Shown: positions 44,714-54,096, counted from the stretch's first letter. The stretch: DNA of 59,204 nucleotides from an uncultured Phocaeicola sp. (GCA_958434805.1 CAUBDX010000018.1:1-59204), one strand, 5' to 3'. Translations and numbers: made by a program. Notes: generated by a model from the sequence alone, not told the origin.

Positions 44714-45451
44714 ATGAAATATCCGCAAGAAAACATCAAGCCCTACAACGAGGAAGAAAGCAAAGCCGCACAAGTTGAGAAAATGTTTGATAATATTGCT
44801 CCGGCATACGATAAACTGAACCATGCCCTGTCATGGAATATCGATAAAAGCTGGCGGCGAAAAGCCATTAATCTCCTAAAGCCTTTCCAGCCTCAACGCG
44901 TCATGGATGTAGCTACCGGAACCGGCGACTTTGCCATCCAAGCTTACCACATTCTGCACCCGCAGGAACTGATTGGAACTGACATTTCGGAAGGAATGAT
45001 GAACATCGGACGCGCCAAGGCAAAACAAGCCGGACTGGATAAGCATATTTCATTTGCCAAGGAAGACTGTACTTCACTCTCCTTCCCCGACCATCGTTTC
45101 GATGCCATCACCGTGGCTTTCGGTATACGCAACTTTGAGCACTTAGACCAAGGGCTACAGGAAATGTACCGCGTACTTGTGCCCGGCGGTCATTTAGTGA
45201 TCTTGGAGTTATCCGAACCGGAAGGCTTTCCTATGAAGCAACTGTATGCCATTTACTCGAAAATAGTCATACCTACCATCGGAAAATTCCTGTCAAAAGA
45301 CCGCAGTGCATATACCTACTTGCCTCAATCCATCAAAGCGTTTCCTCAAGGGGAAGTAATGCAAAACATTATACGCAAAGCAGGATTCAGCCAAGTGAGT
45401 TTCAAGCGCCTGACTCTGGGCATCTGCACGCTCTACTTTGCCACTAAATAA
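44714..45451 (+). CDS. ubiE: Demethylmenaquinone methyltransferase
   Basis: 245 residues from ATG 44714 ([16 protein letters not shown]), the usual length. SAM-binding motif I is [14 protein letters not shown], and the UbiE/MenG signatures [17 protein letters not shown] and [15 protein letters not shown] are present. In a menaquinone-making Bacteroidales it performs the last C-methylation of menaquinone (MenG role). The frame open from 44612 starts in the purC terminator and is rejected. aroE follows after 20 bases. Confidence 0.94.
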   Translation: MKYPQENIKPYNEEESKAAQVEKMFDNIAPAYDKLNHALSWNIDKSWRRKAINLLKPFQPQRVMDVATGTGDFAIQAYHILHPQELIGTDISEGMMNIGRAKAKQAGLDKHISFAKEDCTSLSFPDHRFDAITVAFGIRNFEHLDQGLQEMYRVLVPGGHLVILELSEPEGFPMKQLYAIYSKIVIPTIGKFLSKDRSAYTYLPQSIKAFPQGEVMQNIIRKAGFSQVSFKRLTLGICTLYFATK

Positions 45452-45471
45452 ACTTAAATCATCGCACCATC

Positions 45472-46221
45472 ATGAAAAAATACGGTTTAATAGGGTATCC
45501 CCTCGGACATTCTTTTTCAAAAAACTTCTTTAATGAAAAATTCCTGTCGGAAAACATTGATGCAGAGTATGTAAACTTTGAAATTCCAACCATCGAAGAG
45601 TTTCCCAAAATCATTCAGATGAACCCCAATCTATGCGGACTGAATGTAACCATTCCTTACAAAGAGCAAATCATCCCCTTCTTAGATGAACTCGACAAGG
45701 ATGCAGCAGCTATCGGTGCGGTAAATGTGGTCAAACCGGTTCATGATGCCAAAGGAAGAACGAAACTGATTGGCTATAATTCAGATATCATAGGGTTTAC
45801 ACGCTCTATTGAATCACTGTTAGAGCCTCATCATCAGAAAGCATTGATTCTCGGAACAGGTGGAGCATCCAAAGCTATTCATCACGGCTTGCTTCAGTTA
45901 GGACTGGAAACTATTTTCGTGTCACGTAATCCGAAGAATTCATCTACCATTGCTTATGCCGATCTTACACCGGAGATTATGGACGAGTATAAAGTCATTG
46001 TCAACTGCACTCCGGTTGGTATGTATCCCCGTGCCGACGAATGTCCGGACATTCCCTACCACCTACTCACTCCGAAACATTTGCTCTACGATTTGCTCTA
46101 TAACCCGAGCACCACACTCTTCATGAAAAAAGGAGCTGAGAACGGAGCTATCGTGAAAAACGGACTTGAAATGTTACTCTTACAAGCTTTCGCTGCATGG
46201 GATATATGGAACCAAGAATAA
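45472..46221 (+). CDS. aroE: Shikimate dehydrogenase
   Basis: 249 residues, slightly short for AroE. The substrate site GHSFSKNFFNEKF and NVTIPYKEQI hold the catalytic Lys, and YNSDIIGF holds the Asp partner. The dinucleotide fold has LILGTGGASKAIHHGL, and the NADP-loop region reads SRNP. It reduces 3-dehydroshikimate in the aromatic pathway. The last 25 bases overlap the start of the alpha/beta hydrolase gene. Confidence 0.95.
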   Translation: MKKYGLIGYPLGHSFSKNFFNEKFLSENIDAEYVNFEIPTIEEFPKIIQMNPNLCGLNVTIPYKEQIIPFLDELDKDAAAIGAVNVVKPVHDAKGRTKLIGYNSDIIGFTRSIESLLEPHHQKALILGTGGASKAIHHGLLQLGLETIFVSRNPKNSSTIAYADLTPEIMDEYKVIVNCTPVGMYPRADECPDIPYHLLTPKHLLYDLLYNPSTTLFMKKGAENGAIVKNGLEMLLLQAFAAWDIWNQE

Positions 46222-47165
46222 AAAAAAGAATTCTCGTCACCCTCTTCTCTGTTCTGGCTTTCATTCTTGCCGTACTTACCGGAGGAAGCCTTTATATGCT
46301 TGACTATTCGCTCCGTCCGGATAACAGAGGAAAAGATATGGAAGGTTCGCTGGCATATATGCGCGATACCTATCCGCAAATCCGGCCATGGCTCGACAGC
46401 CTGCAGCAACATCAAGCCTTGCGTGATACGTTCATCACTTCGCCCGACGGCATCCGGCTTCATGCTTTTTATGTGCGCGCTTCCCGTCCACGGCGGGAAA
46501 CGGCAGTCATCGTTCACGGATATACCGACAATGCCATCCGTATGTTCCACATCGGCTATTTATATAATCACTCGCTTGATTACAACATCCTTTTGCCCGA
46601 CCTCCGCTATACGGGTTTAAGTGAAGGCGATGCCATACAGATGGGGTGGCTCGACCGGAAAGACGTGATGCAATGGATGAATGCAGCACCTTCCCTCTTC
46701 GGTGACTCACTGCAGGCTGTGGTCCATGGGATCTCCATGGGAGCAGCCACCACCATGATGGTTTCTGGCGAAACACTGCCTCCTTTTATTCGGGGATTTG
46801 TGGAAGACTGCGGATACACCAGCGTATGGGATCAGTTTAAAAAAGAACTGAAAGAACAGTTCGGGCTACCGGCATTTCCGCTGCTTTACACGGCCAGTCT
46901 GTTTTGTCAATGGCAGAACAAATGGAACTTCCACGAGGCTTCTGCTGAGAAGCAGGTAAGCCGCTGCACACTTCCCATGTTCTTCATTCATGGAGATAAA
47001 GATGACTTTGTTCCGACCTGGATGGTCAATAAGGTCTATGCAGCCAAGCCCCAGCCCAAAGAGTTGTGGATAGTGCCCGGTGCAGAGCATGCCGCTTCTT
47101 ACAGACTCTATTCCGAAGAATATACAGAAAAGGTCCGTGATTTCTGCAAACGGGTGTTCAAATAA
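46197..47165 (+). CDS. Membrane-anchored alpha/beta hydrolase
   Basis: 322 residues (ATG 46197, or 46206 at MEPRIKK). An N-terminal transmembrane anchor (about 13-34) is followed by an alpha/beta-hydrolase fold: the oxyanion loop VHGYTDNA, the nucleophile elbow HGISMGA (Ser of G-x-S-x-G), the catalytic Asp in HGDKDDFVP and His in GAEHAASY. It probably faces the periplasm and hydrolyses an ester or amide. The overlap with aroE suggests coupled translation but gives no clue to substrate. Confidence 0.88.
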   Translation: MGYMEPRIKKRILVTLFSVLAFILAVLTGGSLYMLDYSLRPDNRGKDMEGSLAYMRDTYPQIRPWLDSLQQHQALRDTFITSPDGIRLHAFYVRASRPRRETAVIVHGYTDNAIRMFHIGYLYNHSLDYNILLPDLRYTGLSEGDAIQMGWLDRKDVMQWMNAAPSLFGDSLQAVVHGISMGAATTMMVSGETLPPFIRGFVEDCGYTSVWDQFKKELKEQFGLPAFPLLYTASLFCQWQNKWNFHEASAEKQVSRCTLPMFFIHGDKDDFVPTWMVNKVYAAKPQPKELWIVPGAEHAASYRLYSEEYTEKVRDFCKRVFK

Positions 47166-47185
47166 CAAACACTACAAATTACAAC

Positions 47186-47235
47186 CGGGGAAAATCAAAG
47201 CCATTCATTACTTGCAAATATCCCGATTTTCCCCG
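47186..47235 (+). terminator. Terminator of the ubiE-aroE-hydrolase transcript
   Basis: CGGGGAAAATC (47186-47196) pairs perfectly with GATTTTCCCCG (47225-47235), followed by ATTTTTG. Confidence 0.7.
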
Positions 47236-47277
47236 ATTTTTGCATAAATAGACCTTCACACTTTAATCTGTCTGACT

Positions 47278-47991
47278 ATGAAAAAACTATTATTTCTACT
47301 CACCTGCTTCCTATCGCTCACCAGTTATGCAGCCCAGCAATCCTCAGGACCTGCGGTCTCTTTTGTTTCATATGAACAGAACTGGTCGGACAGAGAGGGA
47401 AGTCTGGCTTTAAGAAACAACACCGACAAACGGATTTTCAACATCTCCTTCCAGCTCGTTTATTATAACATGGACGGACAGCAGATAGACTACGAAAACT
47501 TTTTCCGTACGGTGAGCATTGATGCCGGCATGACCCGGAAAGTCGATGTTCCGGCTTATGAACGTGATCGCAACTATGCTTATTATAAATCGAATAGTCT
47601 TTACGGAAGGTCGCATCAGTTTAAAGTTAAGTTCCGGCTACTTGACTACAACCGCAGTAAAAAGAAAAGCACGGCTACGGCAAACAGCATCCAGTCGCAA
47701 AAGCCAACCGACAGTCAGCCACCGGCTACCCATGAAACGTCCCTCATAGAAGAGACAACCGAGAGTGATACAGCGGATGAAAGCGATGCAGACTTCGGCT
47801 TTCTGCTTGCAGGCATCCTTATGATTCTATTCATCGGATGGTACATCAGTCTCTATTTCAAGACCGTCAGGATGGCAAGACAAAGAAACAGAAGCGACAC
47901 ACTCTGGCTGATATTCAGTCTCTGCACCAGTCCGATACTAACCGTTATCCTGCTTTACATTTTAGGTCCCTCACGCGACAACTCATATTGA
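47278..47991 (+). CDS. Hypothetical exported protein with C-terminal membrane helices
   Basis: 237 residues. It has a signal peptide (about 1-18), then a beta-sandwich-like domain (about 25-130) of FxLYD character with SLALRNNTDKRIFNISFQL (residue-to-strand pattern), a low-complexity Ser/Thr/Glu linker (about 130-175) and two transmembrane helices (about 178-197, 211-232). I know no function. It stands between two terminators. Confidence 0.65.
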   Translation: MKKLLFLLTCFLSLTSYAAQQSSGPAVSFVSYEQNWSDREGSLALRNNTDKRIFNISFQLVYYNMDGQQIDYENFFRTVSIDAGMTRKVDVPAYERDRNYAYYKSNSLYGRSHQFKVKFRLLDYNRSKKKSTATANSIQSQKPTDSQPPATHETSLIEETTESDTADESDADFGFLLAGILMILFIGWYISLYFKTVRMARQRNRSDTLWLIFSLCTSPILTVILLYILGPSRDNSY

Positions 47992-48043
47992 AACGGAAGA
48001 TAAGACACCGATTTTTCTTTACCCCTCGGATAGACAACAAAAA

Positions 48044-48080
48044 CAATCGCCCTGACTTGCTTAAGCAGCCAGGGCGATTG
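48044..48080. terminator. Bidirectional terminator
   Basis: CAATCGCCCTG (48044-48054) pairs perfectly with CAGGGCGATTG (48070-48080). TTTTTGTTG follows on the minus strand and TTATAT on the plus strand, so it best serves the PCMD-like gene but can also end the convergent hypothetical gene. Confidence 0.85.
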
Positions 48081-48090
48081 TTATATCGTA

Positions 48091-49047
48091 TCAATAAACC
48101 AGATTCACATTATCCACCCAGAGCGTATTGCCTGGAGAGCCTACAAAGGCACCGCCCAGACTCGATGTAAACTGCAGAATCAGGTGAGTGGGCTGTTCAT
48201 CTTTCCCTGCCCATCCGTTTTCCTTAATCATCACACTCTCTCCTTTGGAGTTACGCGCATGATACTTACCCACACCCAGTTCCATCAGTTCAGGCACATA
48301 GCGAGAGTCATGAGAAATGTCTCCATACATGATTTCATAAGTCGCCCCGTTTTTCCAGTTCTCCGACTTTGCATACTTCACGACAATGGTTCCCACACGC
48401 TTTGCTATGATATTTCCCTCGGCATCCTCTGTTCGCTTCTGTAAAAGACAAGTCATGATGGCACAGTCTTGCCCCTCAATGGTTTCCTTCCGGCTGAATC
48501 CTGTCTGACGAATACGATTCGGTTCACCCGACATCTTCACCTTATAGTCATAGCGCACTGCCTTAGGGCGTGACGTGAAAGGAACTCCCATGTTCAGGGC
48601 CTTTTCTCCGTCTTTTGTACCGGTAATCGGCTCCTTCATATCTCCCAGGTACAGCGAACCGGAAGCCAACACCGTAATGTTAATCATTCCCAGTACCTTT
48701 ACCTTCTCGATATGCGTTTCCAGACGCGCACAGTAACCATGGTTTTCTCTTTTCTCAGGATAGACACTCGTATTGGTTTTGACAATACCCATCACCTTAG
48801 CCATCACATTCGAGTTTGCCCACTGCGAGCCACCTTGGTTAACATAAGCCACATTTCCGTCAATTTCCTGAGTAGGCCCCAGTTCATAAAGCAATTTCGT
48901 ATGCCCACCTATGATTCCCGACTCATGGATACGGCGAGTCACCCATTGATTCATATCCCCGTATTCCACGGGTACCACTTTCTCTTGCGCCATACCGGTC
49001 AAAGCCAATGCCCACAGAGAAAGACTTACAAGCAATTTTACATTCAT
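48091..49047 (-). CDS. PCMD-like secreted protein (putative carbohydrate metabolism domain)
   Basis: 318 residues with a signal peptide (about 1-20, ending TGMAQE). The rest reads as two beta-rich halves; the end (GGAFVGSPGNTLWVDNVNLVY, in two strands) and the block LNMGVPFTSRPKAVRYDYKV resemble the PCMD family of Bacteroides, a jelly-roll domain guessed to act on glycans. No lipobox is present, so it is probably periplasmic. The substrate is unknown. Confidence 0.7.
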   Translation of the reverse strand: MNVKLLVSLSLWALALTGMAQEKVVPVEYGDMNQWVTRRIHESGIIGGHTKLLYELGPTQEIDGNVAYVNQGGSQWANSNVMAKVMGIVKTNTSVYPEKRENHGYCARLETHIEKVKVLGMINITVLASGSLYLGDMKEPITGTKDGEKALNMGVPFTSRPKAVRYDYKVKMSGEPNRIRQTGFSRKETIEGQDCAIMTCLLQKRTEDAEGNIIAKRVGTIVVKYAKSENWKNGATYEIMYGDISHDSRYVPELMELGVGKYHARNSKGESVMIKENGWAGKDEQPTHLILQFTSSLGGAFVGSPGNTLWVDNVNLVY

Positions 49048-49074
49048 CTCCGTTCTAGTTATTTTTTATGGGAA

Positions 49075-49082
49075 CAAAGATA
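49075..49082 (-). promoter_or_regulatory. -7 box of the PCMD-like gene
   Basis: TATCTTTG on the minus strand, 28 bases before the ATG. It lies directly after the terminator of the SPOR gene. Confidence 0.5.
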
Positions 49083-49088
49083 ATAAAA

Positions 49089-49118
49089 AAAAGCGACAGC
49101 TTTTCAGCCATCGCTTTT
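49089..49118 (-). terminator. Terminator of the SPOR lipoprotein gene
   Basis: AAAAGCGA (49089-49096) pairs with TCGCTTTT (49111-49118), and eight T follow the stem on the minus strand. Confidence 0.85.
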
Positions 49119-49154
49119 AATCTGAAATATAGAATACTAATTCTTATCAATAGA

Positions 49155-49655
49155 TTAGTACACACGTGAAAGCAACCATGCTCCCTGGAAATCTTCGCGG
49201 TTCGGATATTTAGCCTTGAATGCGTCACGGGCACGGGCAGCTTCACCACGGTTATCGAACGACTCAACGGCCACACGATACATGTTGCGCTCTGCATTAT
49301 ATACCACCTTTGCATTATAACCTTCAGCATCCAACCATGACTTCAAGCCATCAGCATTTGCTTTTACACCAAAGCTACCGCAAATCACGCTATAAGCTTT
49401 CAGACCATTGCCGGAAACCAGTTCCACTTTTTCCTCGCGAACAGGAGCTGTAGATACAGGAGCTGTTTCCACAACCGGAGCTGTTACTACAGGAGCCGGA
49501 GCCTCAACCGGAGCTTCGGTTGCATTTGCAGCCTCTGCTAATTCCTGCTGTTTCGCTTTTTCATACGCCTTTTTATAAGCGCTCTCACTTGATTTACAGG
49601 AAGAGAATGCCAGTGCTGCGCACAATCCCATTCCCAATACAACCACTTTCTTCAT
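49155..49655 (-). CDS. SPOR-domain lipoprotein
   Basis: 166 residues. The lipoprotein signal ends at Cys20 (LAFSSCKSSES). A short coiled stretch and a Pro/Val/Ala-rich linker (about 45-75, repeats of APV) lead to a C-terminal SPOR domain (about 85-165; AYSVICGSFGVKANADGLKS; YRVAVESFDNRGEAARARD). SPOR domains bind denuded glycan strands of septal peptidoglycan, so it probably marks division sites from the outer or inner membrane. It is monocistronic. Confidence 0.92.
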   Translation of the reverse strand: MKKVVVLGMGLCAALAFSSCKSSESAYKKAYEKAKQQELAEAANATEAPVEAPAPVVTAPVVETAPVSTAPVREEKVELVSGNGLKAYSVICGSFGVKANADGLKSWLDAEGYNAKVVYNAERNMYRVAVESFDNRGEAARARDAFKAKYPNREDFQGAWLLSRVY

Positions 49656-49701
49656 TTGTTCTACTATTATACTGTTTAGTTAATGATTCTATACTTTGGT
49701 G

Positions 49702-49709
49702 CAAAAGTA
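49702..49709 (-). promoter_or_regulatory. -7 box of the SPOR gene
   Basis: TACTTTTG on the minus strand matches TAnnTTTG, 47 bases before the ATG. No clear -33 box is seen. Confidence 0.5.
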
Positions 49710-49814
49710 GCAATATAAAATCAGCCGAGATATTAATTTCTGTTAATAATAAGCGTTTTTCAATATTTGTATGGATTTTTTGCCCAAAAAAGAACAACTT
49801 ATCAGGATATTCAT

Positions 49815-49822
49815 TAGATTTG
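49815..49822 (+). promoter_or_regulatory. -7 box of the YtxH gene
   Basis: TAGATTTG matches TAnnTTTG, 30 bases before the ATG. A TTTG at 49779 is too far upstream to count as -33. Confidence 0.45.
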
Positions 49823-49851
49823 TAAATGTAATAACTTAAAATCGTAAGTGT

Positions 49852-50055
49852 ATGAAAGCATTAAGCATCGTAGCTGCATTCTTAGGCGGAGTCACCTTGG
49901 GAGCAGCAGCAGGTATTTTATTTGCACCGGAAAGAGGAGAAGATACTCGCAAGAAAATCGCAGAAGTTCTCCGCAAAAAAGGAATTAGATTAAACCGCGC
50001 CGAAATGGAAGATCTGGTAGACCAGATTGCGGCCGAAGTGAAAGACGCTGAATAA
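49852..50055 (+). CDS. YtxH-domain small membrane protein
   Basis: 67 residues: one Gly/Ala-rich transmembrane helix (SIVAAFLGGVTLGAAAGILF) followed at once by APERGEDTRKKIAE, the YtxH signature, and an amphipathic helix. Members are general-stress envelope proteins of unclear mechanism. It precedes a holin-like gene and a 93-residue gene, with a terminator after this first gene. Confidence 0.88.
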   Translation: MKALSIVAAFLGGVTLGAAAGILFAPERGEDTRKKIAEVLRKKGIRLNRAEMEDLVDQIAAEVKDAE

Positions 50056-50069
50056 TCAACACATTTTTC

Positions 50070-50110
50070 AGGCAGACTTTTATTGTAAAAAGTAAAGGTC
50101 TGCCTTTTTT
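50070..50110 (+). terminator. Terminator between the YtxH and holin-like genes
   Basis: AGGCAGAC(TTT) (50070-50080) pairs with (AAA)GGTCTGCCT (50094-50105), followed by six T. It may be partial, giving more YtxH than downstream product. Confidence 0.75.
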
Positions 50111-50134
50111 ATACTCCAACCTTATATACAGCTT

Positions 50135-50515
50135 ATGTTTGCAAACGATAAAAGTATTGATAATATAGAATCTCTATTTAAAGAAATCAGAAATTACATA
50201 GAACTGCAAGGTCAATATGTCAAATTAGACCTGATAGAAAAACTGACCATCCTGCTTTCTACTCTAATCTTAATCTTATTACTTGTCATTCTCTGCATGA
50301 TGGCACTCTTTTATTTTTCCTTCATGATGGTGTACACCCTGGCACCTCTGGTGGGAAGTCTTATCGGCGGATATGCCGTTATCGGAGGAGTCATCCTGCT
50401 GCTGGCACTCGTAATTTACAGACTCCGCAAGAAACTGATATTCCAGCCTATGGTACATTTTCTTGCCCGTCTGTTTTTAGAGGAAACCCATCACCACAAC
50501 GAAAAAGAACAATGA
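50135..50515 (+). CDS. Phage-holin-family/DUF1469-like membrane protein
   Basis: 126 residues with two long transmembrane helices (about 43-68, 76-100) after an amphipathic start (NIESLFKEIRNYIELQGQYV). This matches the putative Actinobacteriophage holin III (DUF1469) family, which in non-phage settings sits with YtxH genes in the envelope-stress context. No other phage gene is near, so lysis is unlikely to be its job. Confidence 0.78.
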   Translation: MFANDKSIDNIESLFKEIRNYIELQGQYVKLDLIEKLTILLSTLILILLLVILCMMALFYFSFMMVYTLAPLVGSLIGGYAVIGGVILLLALVIYRLRKKLIFQPMVHFLARLFLEETHHHNEKEQ

Positions 50516-50793
50516 TTATGAATGAACCTAAGGATATCCAACCCGTCATATATACCATTGAGATGATATCTCAACGGCGGCTGGAAAAAAAACAGCAATT
50601 ACGTGATTCAAAAAAACGCATTCACGAACTAACCCAAGAACTGTTTGCTCCCCAAGTGAGCCAAAACAAAATGGAAAATCTCATGCAGCATGTCAATGCC
50701 GGCATTGCTGCATACGACGGCATACGTACGGGCATGCTCATCCTGCGCCGTATACGTGCATTCTTCCCAAAGAAAAAACATCATAAATCATAA
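50512..50793 (+). CDS. Small basic hypothetical protein of the YtxH/holin cluster
   Basis: 93 residues (ATG 50512, overlapping the holin-like gene by four bases; a second ATG at 50518). It is mostly helical and very basic (KKQQLRDSKKRIHEL; FFPKKKHHKS), with a mildly hydrophobic stretch near 66-85. I do not recognise it. The overlap argues for a shared function with the holin-like protein. Confidence 0.7.
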   Translation: MIMNEPKDIQPVIYTIEMISQRRLEKKQQLRDSKKRIHELTQELFAPQVSQNKMENLMQHVNAGIAAYDGIRTGMLILRRIRAFFPKKKHHKS

Positions 50794-50799
50794 AACAGA

Positions 50800-53700
50800 A
50801 TGAAAAGGAAACTGATGATGCTTGCTGCTTCAGCAGCCATAGCAACGGCAACCAGCGCACAAAACACGCCCTTATGGGTGCGACATTGTGCTATTTCGCC
50901 CGATGGAACAACCATTGCTTTTACGTATAAAGGAGATATATACACCGTACCCAGCACGGGTGGAAAAGCTACGCCGCTTACCACCCATGCCGCCCATGAC
51001 GCCCACCCGATATGGAGTCCGGACAGCAGACAGATTGCTTTTGCTTCGGCGCGTCAAGGCAGCATGGATATTTATATAGTAAATAAGGAGGGTGGAGAAC
51101 CCCGCCGGCTTACAACCCACTCGGGCACTGAGGCTCCCGTGGCTTTCTTAGATAATACCCATCTCTTGTTTCAGGCAGCCATCCTGCCCGAAACCGATGA
51201 CATGGCTTTTCCCAGCAAACAGTTTCCGCAAATCTATCAGGTAAGCACACAAGGAGGACGCCCTACCCTATTCTCTTCTCTCCCCATGGAAGACATCAGC
51301 GTTTCTCCTGATGGAAAGACCTTGCTTTACCACGATAAGAAAGGATATGAAGATGCTTGGCGCAAACATCATACTTCGTCTATCACCCGAGATATTTGGC
51401 TAAGCCGCCTGAACGGAACCGAACGGACGTATCAGAAACTGACCGGCTTCAATGGAGAAGACCGTACCCCCGTATGGGCTGCCGACGGGAAGTCATTCTA
51501 TTACCTCAGCGAAAAAAACGGTTCGTTCAACATCTACCGCCGCAGTGTGGAACAAGCTGACGATAAACAAATTACCCACCACACCCAGCATCCGGTTCGC
51601 TTCCTCTCTTCCTCAAAAAACGGAGTCTTATGTTATGGATATGACGGTGAAATCTATACCGTTACCGAAGGAGAAGCCCCAAAGAAAACTCAAATAACCC
51701 TCATAGCCGATAAGAATGATACCGACTTGGTTCACCAAATCAGAACAAACGGAGCCAGCGAAATAGCGGTATCACCCGACGGAAAAGAAGTGGCATTCAT
51801 CTTACACGGTGACGTATTCATTACCTCGGTGGAATATAAAACAACCAAGCAAATTACGGACACACCGGAGCAAGAGCGCGACATCGACTTTGCTCCCGAC
51901 GGCAGAAGTCTGGTGTATGCAGCCGAACGGAATGGGCTCTGGCAAATCTATCAGGCTACGCTGACCAGTCCGGAAGAAAAACACTTTACTTACGCTGCCG
52001 ACATCAAAGAGGAACAACTGACTCATACATCAGTCACCTCATTCCAGCCCAAATACAGCCCTGACGGAAAGTCGGTTGCCTATCTTGAAAACCGGACAAC
52101 CCTGAAAATAATCGATTTAAAAGACAAATCGCTTCGCACCGCCATGGACGGGAAATACGAATATTCATATAGCGACGGCGATCAGTGGTTTACATGGAGT
52201 CCTGACAGTAAATGGTTACTTTCGGGATACATCGGAAACGGAGGATGGAACAATAAAGACGTGGCATTAGTCAATGCTTCCGGAAACGGAGAAATCCATA
52301 ACCTCACCCAGAGCGGATATAACGACGGAAACGCCAAGTGGGTACTCGGCGGGAAAGCCATGATATGGGAAAGCGACCGTGCGGGATACCGGAGCCACGG
52401 AAGCTGGGGAGCTGAAAGTGATATTTACATCATGTTCTTCGACCTTGATGCGTATGAACGTTTCCTCATGAATAAAGAAGAACTTGCCTTGCTTGACGAC
52501 CAAGAAAAAGAAGAAGAAACAACCAGCAAGGAAGACTCTAAAGAGAAAACGAAAAAGAACAGCAAGAAAGAAGAGAAGAAAGTTGAACCGCTGGTATTCG
52601 ACTTGGAAAACTGCCGCGACCGGGTGGTCAGACTCACGGTCAATTCCTCACATCTTGGCGATGCAATCCTGAGCCCTAAGGGAGACAAACTGTATTATCA
52701 AGCTGCGTTTGAGGGTGGATTTGACTTGTGGAAACATGATTTAAAGGAAAACCGGACAAATATTGTCCTGAAAGATGTAGGCCGTGGTTCTCTGACCACC
52801 GATGCAAAAGGAGAAAACATATTCAGCTGCAGCGGAGGAGCATTGCGAAAAATCAATCTGGAAAAAGAAGAAATCAAACCGATAGAATTTGAAGCCCTAT
52901 TCAATTACCGCCCCTACGGCGAACGGGAATATATGTTCAGCCACATCTGGCAACAGGTACAGGATAAATTCTATGTGCCCGACCTTCATGGAGCCGACTG
53001 GAAAAGCTACCGGGAAAGCTATATGCGCTTCTTGCCGCACATCAGCAACAACTACGACTTCCAGGAAATGCTGAGCGAACTGCTGGGCGAGCTAAACGGT
53101 TCACACACCGGAGCCCGCTACTATGCGCCCGGTCCTACCCTGTCCACCGCCTGCCTCGGCGCATTCTATGACGACAGCTATGAGGGCAACGGCTTAAAAA
53201 TTAAAGAAGTGATAGCCCAAGGTCCCTTCACGGTAAAAAACACGCAGGTTGCAGCCGGATGCGTAATTGAAAAAATTGACGGACAGCCCATCTTGAGCGG
53301 TATGGATTATTATCCGCTGCTGGAGGGCAAGGCCGGAAAGCCCATACGTATCGCCATATACAATCCGGCTAACGGAAAGCGTTTCGATGTCACAGTGAAA
53401 GCCATCAGTCAGGAGATCCAGTCGGAATTGCTTTACAAACGCTGGGTGAAACGCAACCAGCAGCTGGTAGAAAAGTTGTCGGACGGACGCATTGCCTACG
53501 TACACGTAAAAGGAATGGACAGCCCAAGCTTCCGCACCGTTTACAGCGAATTGCTGAGCGAAAAGAACCGGAACAAAGAAGCCGTTATCGTAGATACCCG
53601 CCACAATGGTGGAGGATGGCTTCATGATGACCTTGCTACCCTGCTCAGCGGCAAACAGTACCAGAGCTTTGTTCCGCGCGGACAGTACATCGGAAGCGAC

Positions 53701-54060
53701 CCCTTCAACAAATGGCTCAAGCCATCGTGCGTGTTGGTCTGCGAAGACAACTACAGTAACGCCCACGGCTTCCCCTGGATTTACCAGGAACTGAAAATAG
53801 GCAAACTCATCGGTGCACCTGTACCCGGCACCATGACTGCCGTATGGTGGGAAAACCAGATAGACCCGACCATCGTCTTCGGTATTCCGCAGGTGGGCTG
53901 TATGGACATGCGGGGAAATTACATGGAAAACCGCGAACTGCAACCCGACATCAAAGTGTATAACACACCGGAAAAATCGCTGAAAGGAGAAGACGAACAA
54001 CTGGAAGCAGCTGTTAAAGAAATGTTACGCGAGGCCGATTTGAATAAGAAAGCGGAATAA
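50800..54060 (+). CDS. Tricorn-like S41 protease with beta-propeller
   Basis: 1086 residues with a signal peptide (about 1-20). Residues about 22-600 carry PD40/WD40-like propeller repeats (AISPDGTTIAFTYKGDIYTV; YSPDGKSVAYLENRT). A highly charged Lys/Glu insert (about 565-590) follows. The C-terminal third has a PDZ-like segment and the S41 core (VIVDTRHNGGGWLHDDLATL), with the nucleophile Ser expected in DNYSNAHGFP. Tricorn homologues trim peptides; the signal peptide places this one in the periplasm. It starts six bases after the 93-residue gene. Confidence 0.93.
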   Translation: MKRKLMMLAASAAIATATSAQNTPLWVRHCAISPDGTTIAFTYKGDIYTVPSTGGKATPLTTHAAHDAHPIWSPDSRQIAFASARQGSMDIYIVNKEGGEPRRLTTHSGTEAPVAFLDNTHLLFQAAILPETDDMAFPSKQFPQIYQVSTQGGRPTLFSSLPMEDISVSPDGKTLLYHDKKGYEDAWRKHHTSSITRDIWLSRLNGTERTYQKLTGFNGEDRTPVWAADGKSFYYLSEKNGSFNIYRRSVEQADDKQITHHTQHPVRFLSSSKNGVLCYGYDGEIYTVTEGEAPKKTQITLIADKNDTDLVHQIRTNGASEIAVSPDGKEVAFILHGDVFITSVEYKTTKQITDTPEQERDIDFAPDGRSLVYAAERNGLWQIYQATLTSPEEKHFTYAADIKEEQLTHTSVTSFQPKYSPDGKSVAYLENRTTLKIIDLKDKSLRTAMDGKYEYSYSDGDQWFTWSPDSKWLLSGYIGNGGWNNKDVALVNASGNGEIHNLTQSGYNDGNAKWVLGGKAMIWESDRAGYRSHGSWGAESDIYIMFFDLDAYERFLMNKEELALLDDQEKEEETTSKEDSKEKTKKNSKKEEKKVEPLVFDLENCRDRVVRLTVNSSHLGDAILSPKGDKLYYQAAFEGGFDLWKHDLKENRTNIVLKDVGRGSLTTDAKGENIFSCSGGALRKINLEKEEIKPIEFEALFNYRPYGEREYMFSHIWQQVQDKFYVPDLHGADWKSYRESYMRFLPHISNNYDFQEMLSELLGELNGSHTGARYYAPGPTLSTACLGAFYDDSYEGNGLKIKEVIAQGPFTVKNTQVAAGCVIEKIDGQPILSGMDYYPLLEGKAGKPIRIAIYNPANGKRFDVTVKAISQEIQSELLYKRWVKRNQQLVEKLSDGRIAYVHVKGMDSPSFRTVYSELLSEKNRNKEAVIVDTRHNGGGWLHDDLATLLSGKQYQSFVPRGQYIGSDPFNKWLKPSCVLVCEDNYSNAHGFPWIYQELKIGKLIGAPVPGTMTAVWWENQIDPTIVFGIPQVGCMDMRGNYMENRELQPDIKVYNTPEKSLKGEDEQLEAAVKEMLREADLNKKAE

Positions 54061-54088
54061 AACCAACTTAAAACTCATTTTTATTTCG

Positions 54089-54096
54089 TACCTTTG
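54089..54096 (+). promoter_or_regulatory. -7 box of slyD
   Basis: TACCTTTG matches TAnnTTTG, 32 bases before the ATG. The -33 region has no clear TTTG. Confidence 0.5.

Noticed and set aside
50135..50515. Prophage based on the holin-like gene
   Set aside because: No capsid, integrase, tail or lysin genes are nearby, and the neighbours are envelope-stress genes.
53194..54000. 268-codon antisense ORF in the tricorn-like gene
   Set aside because: The opposite strand encodes the conserved S41 domain; the antisense product resembles nothing.
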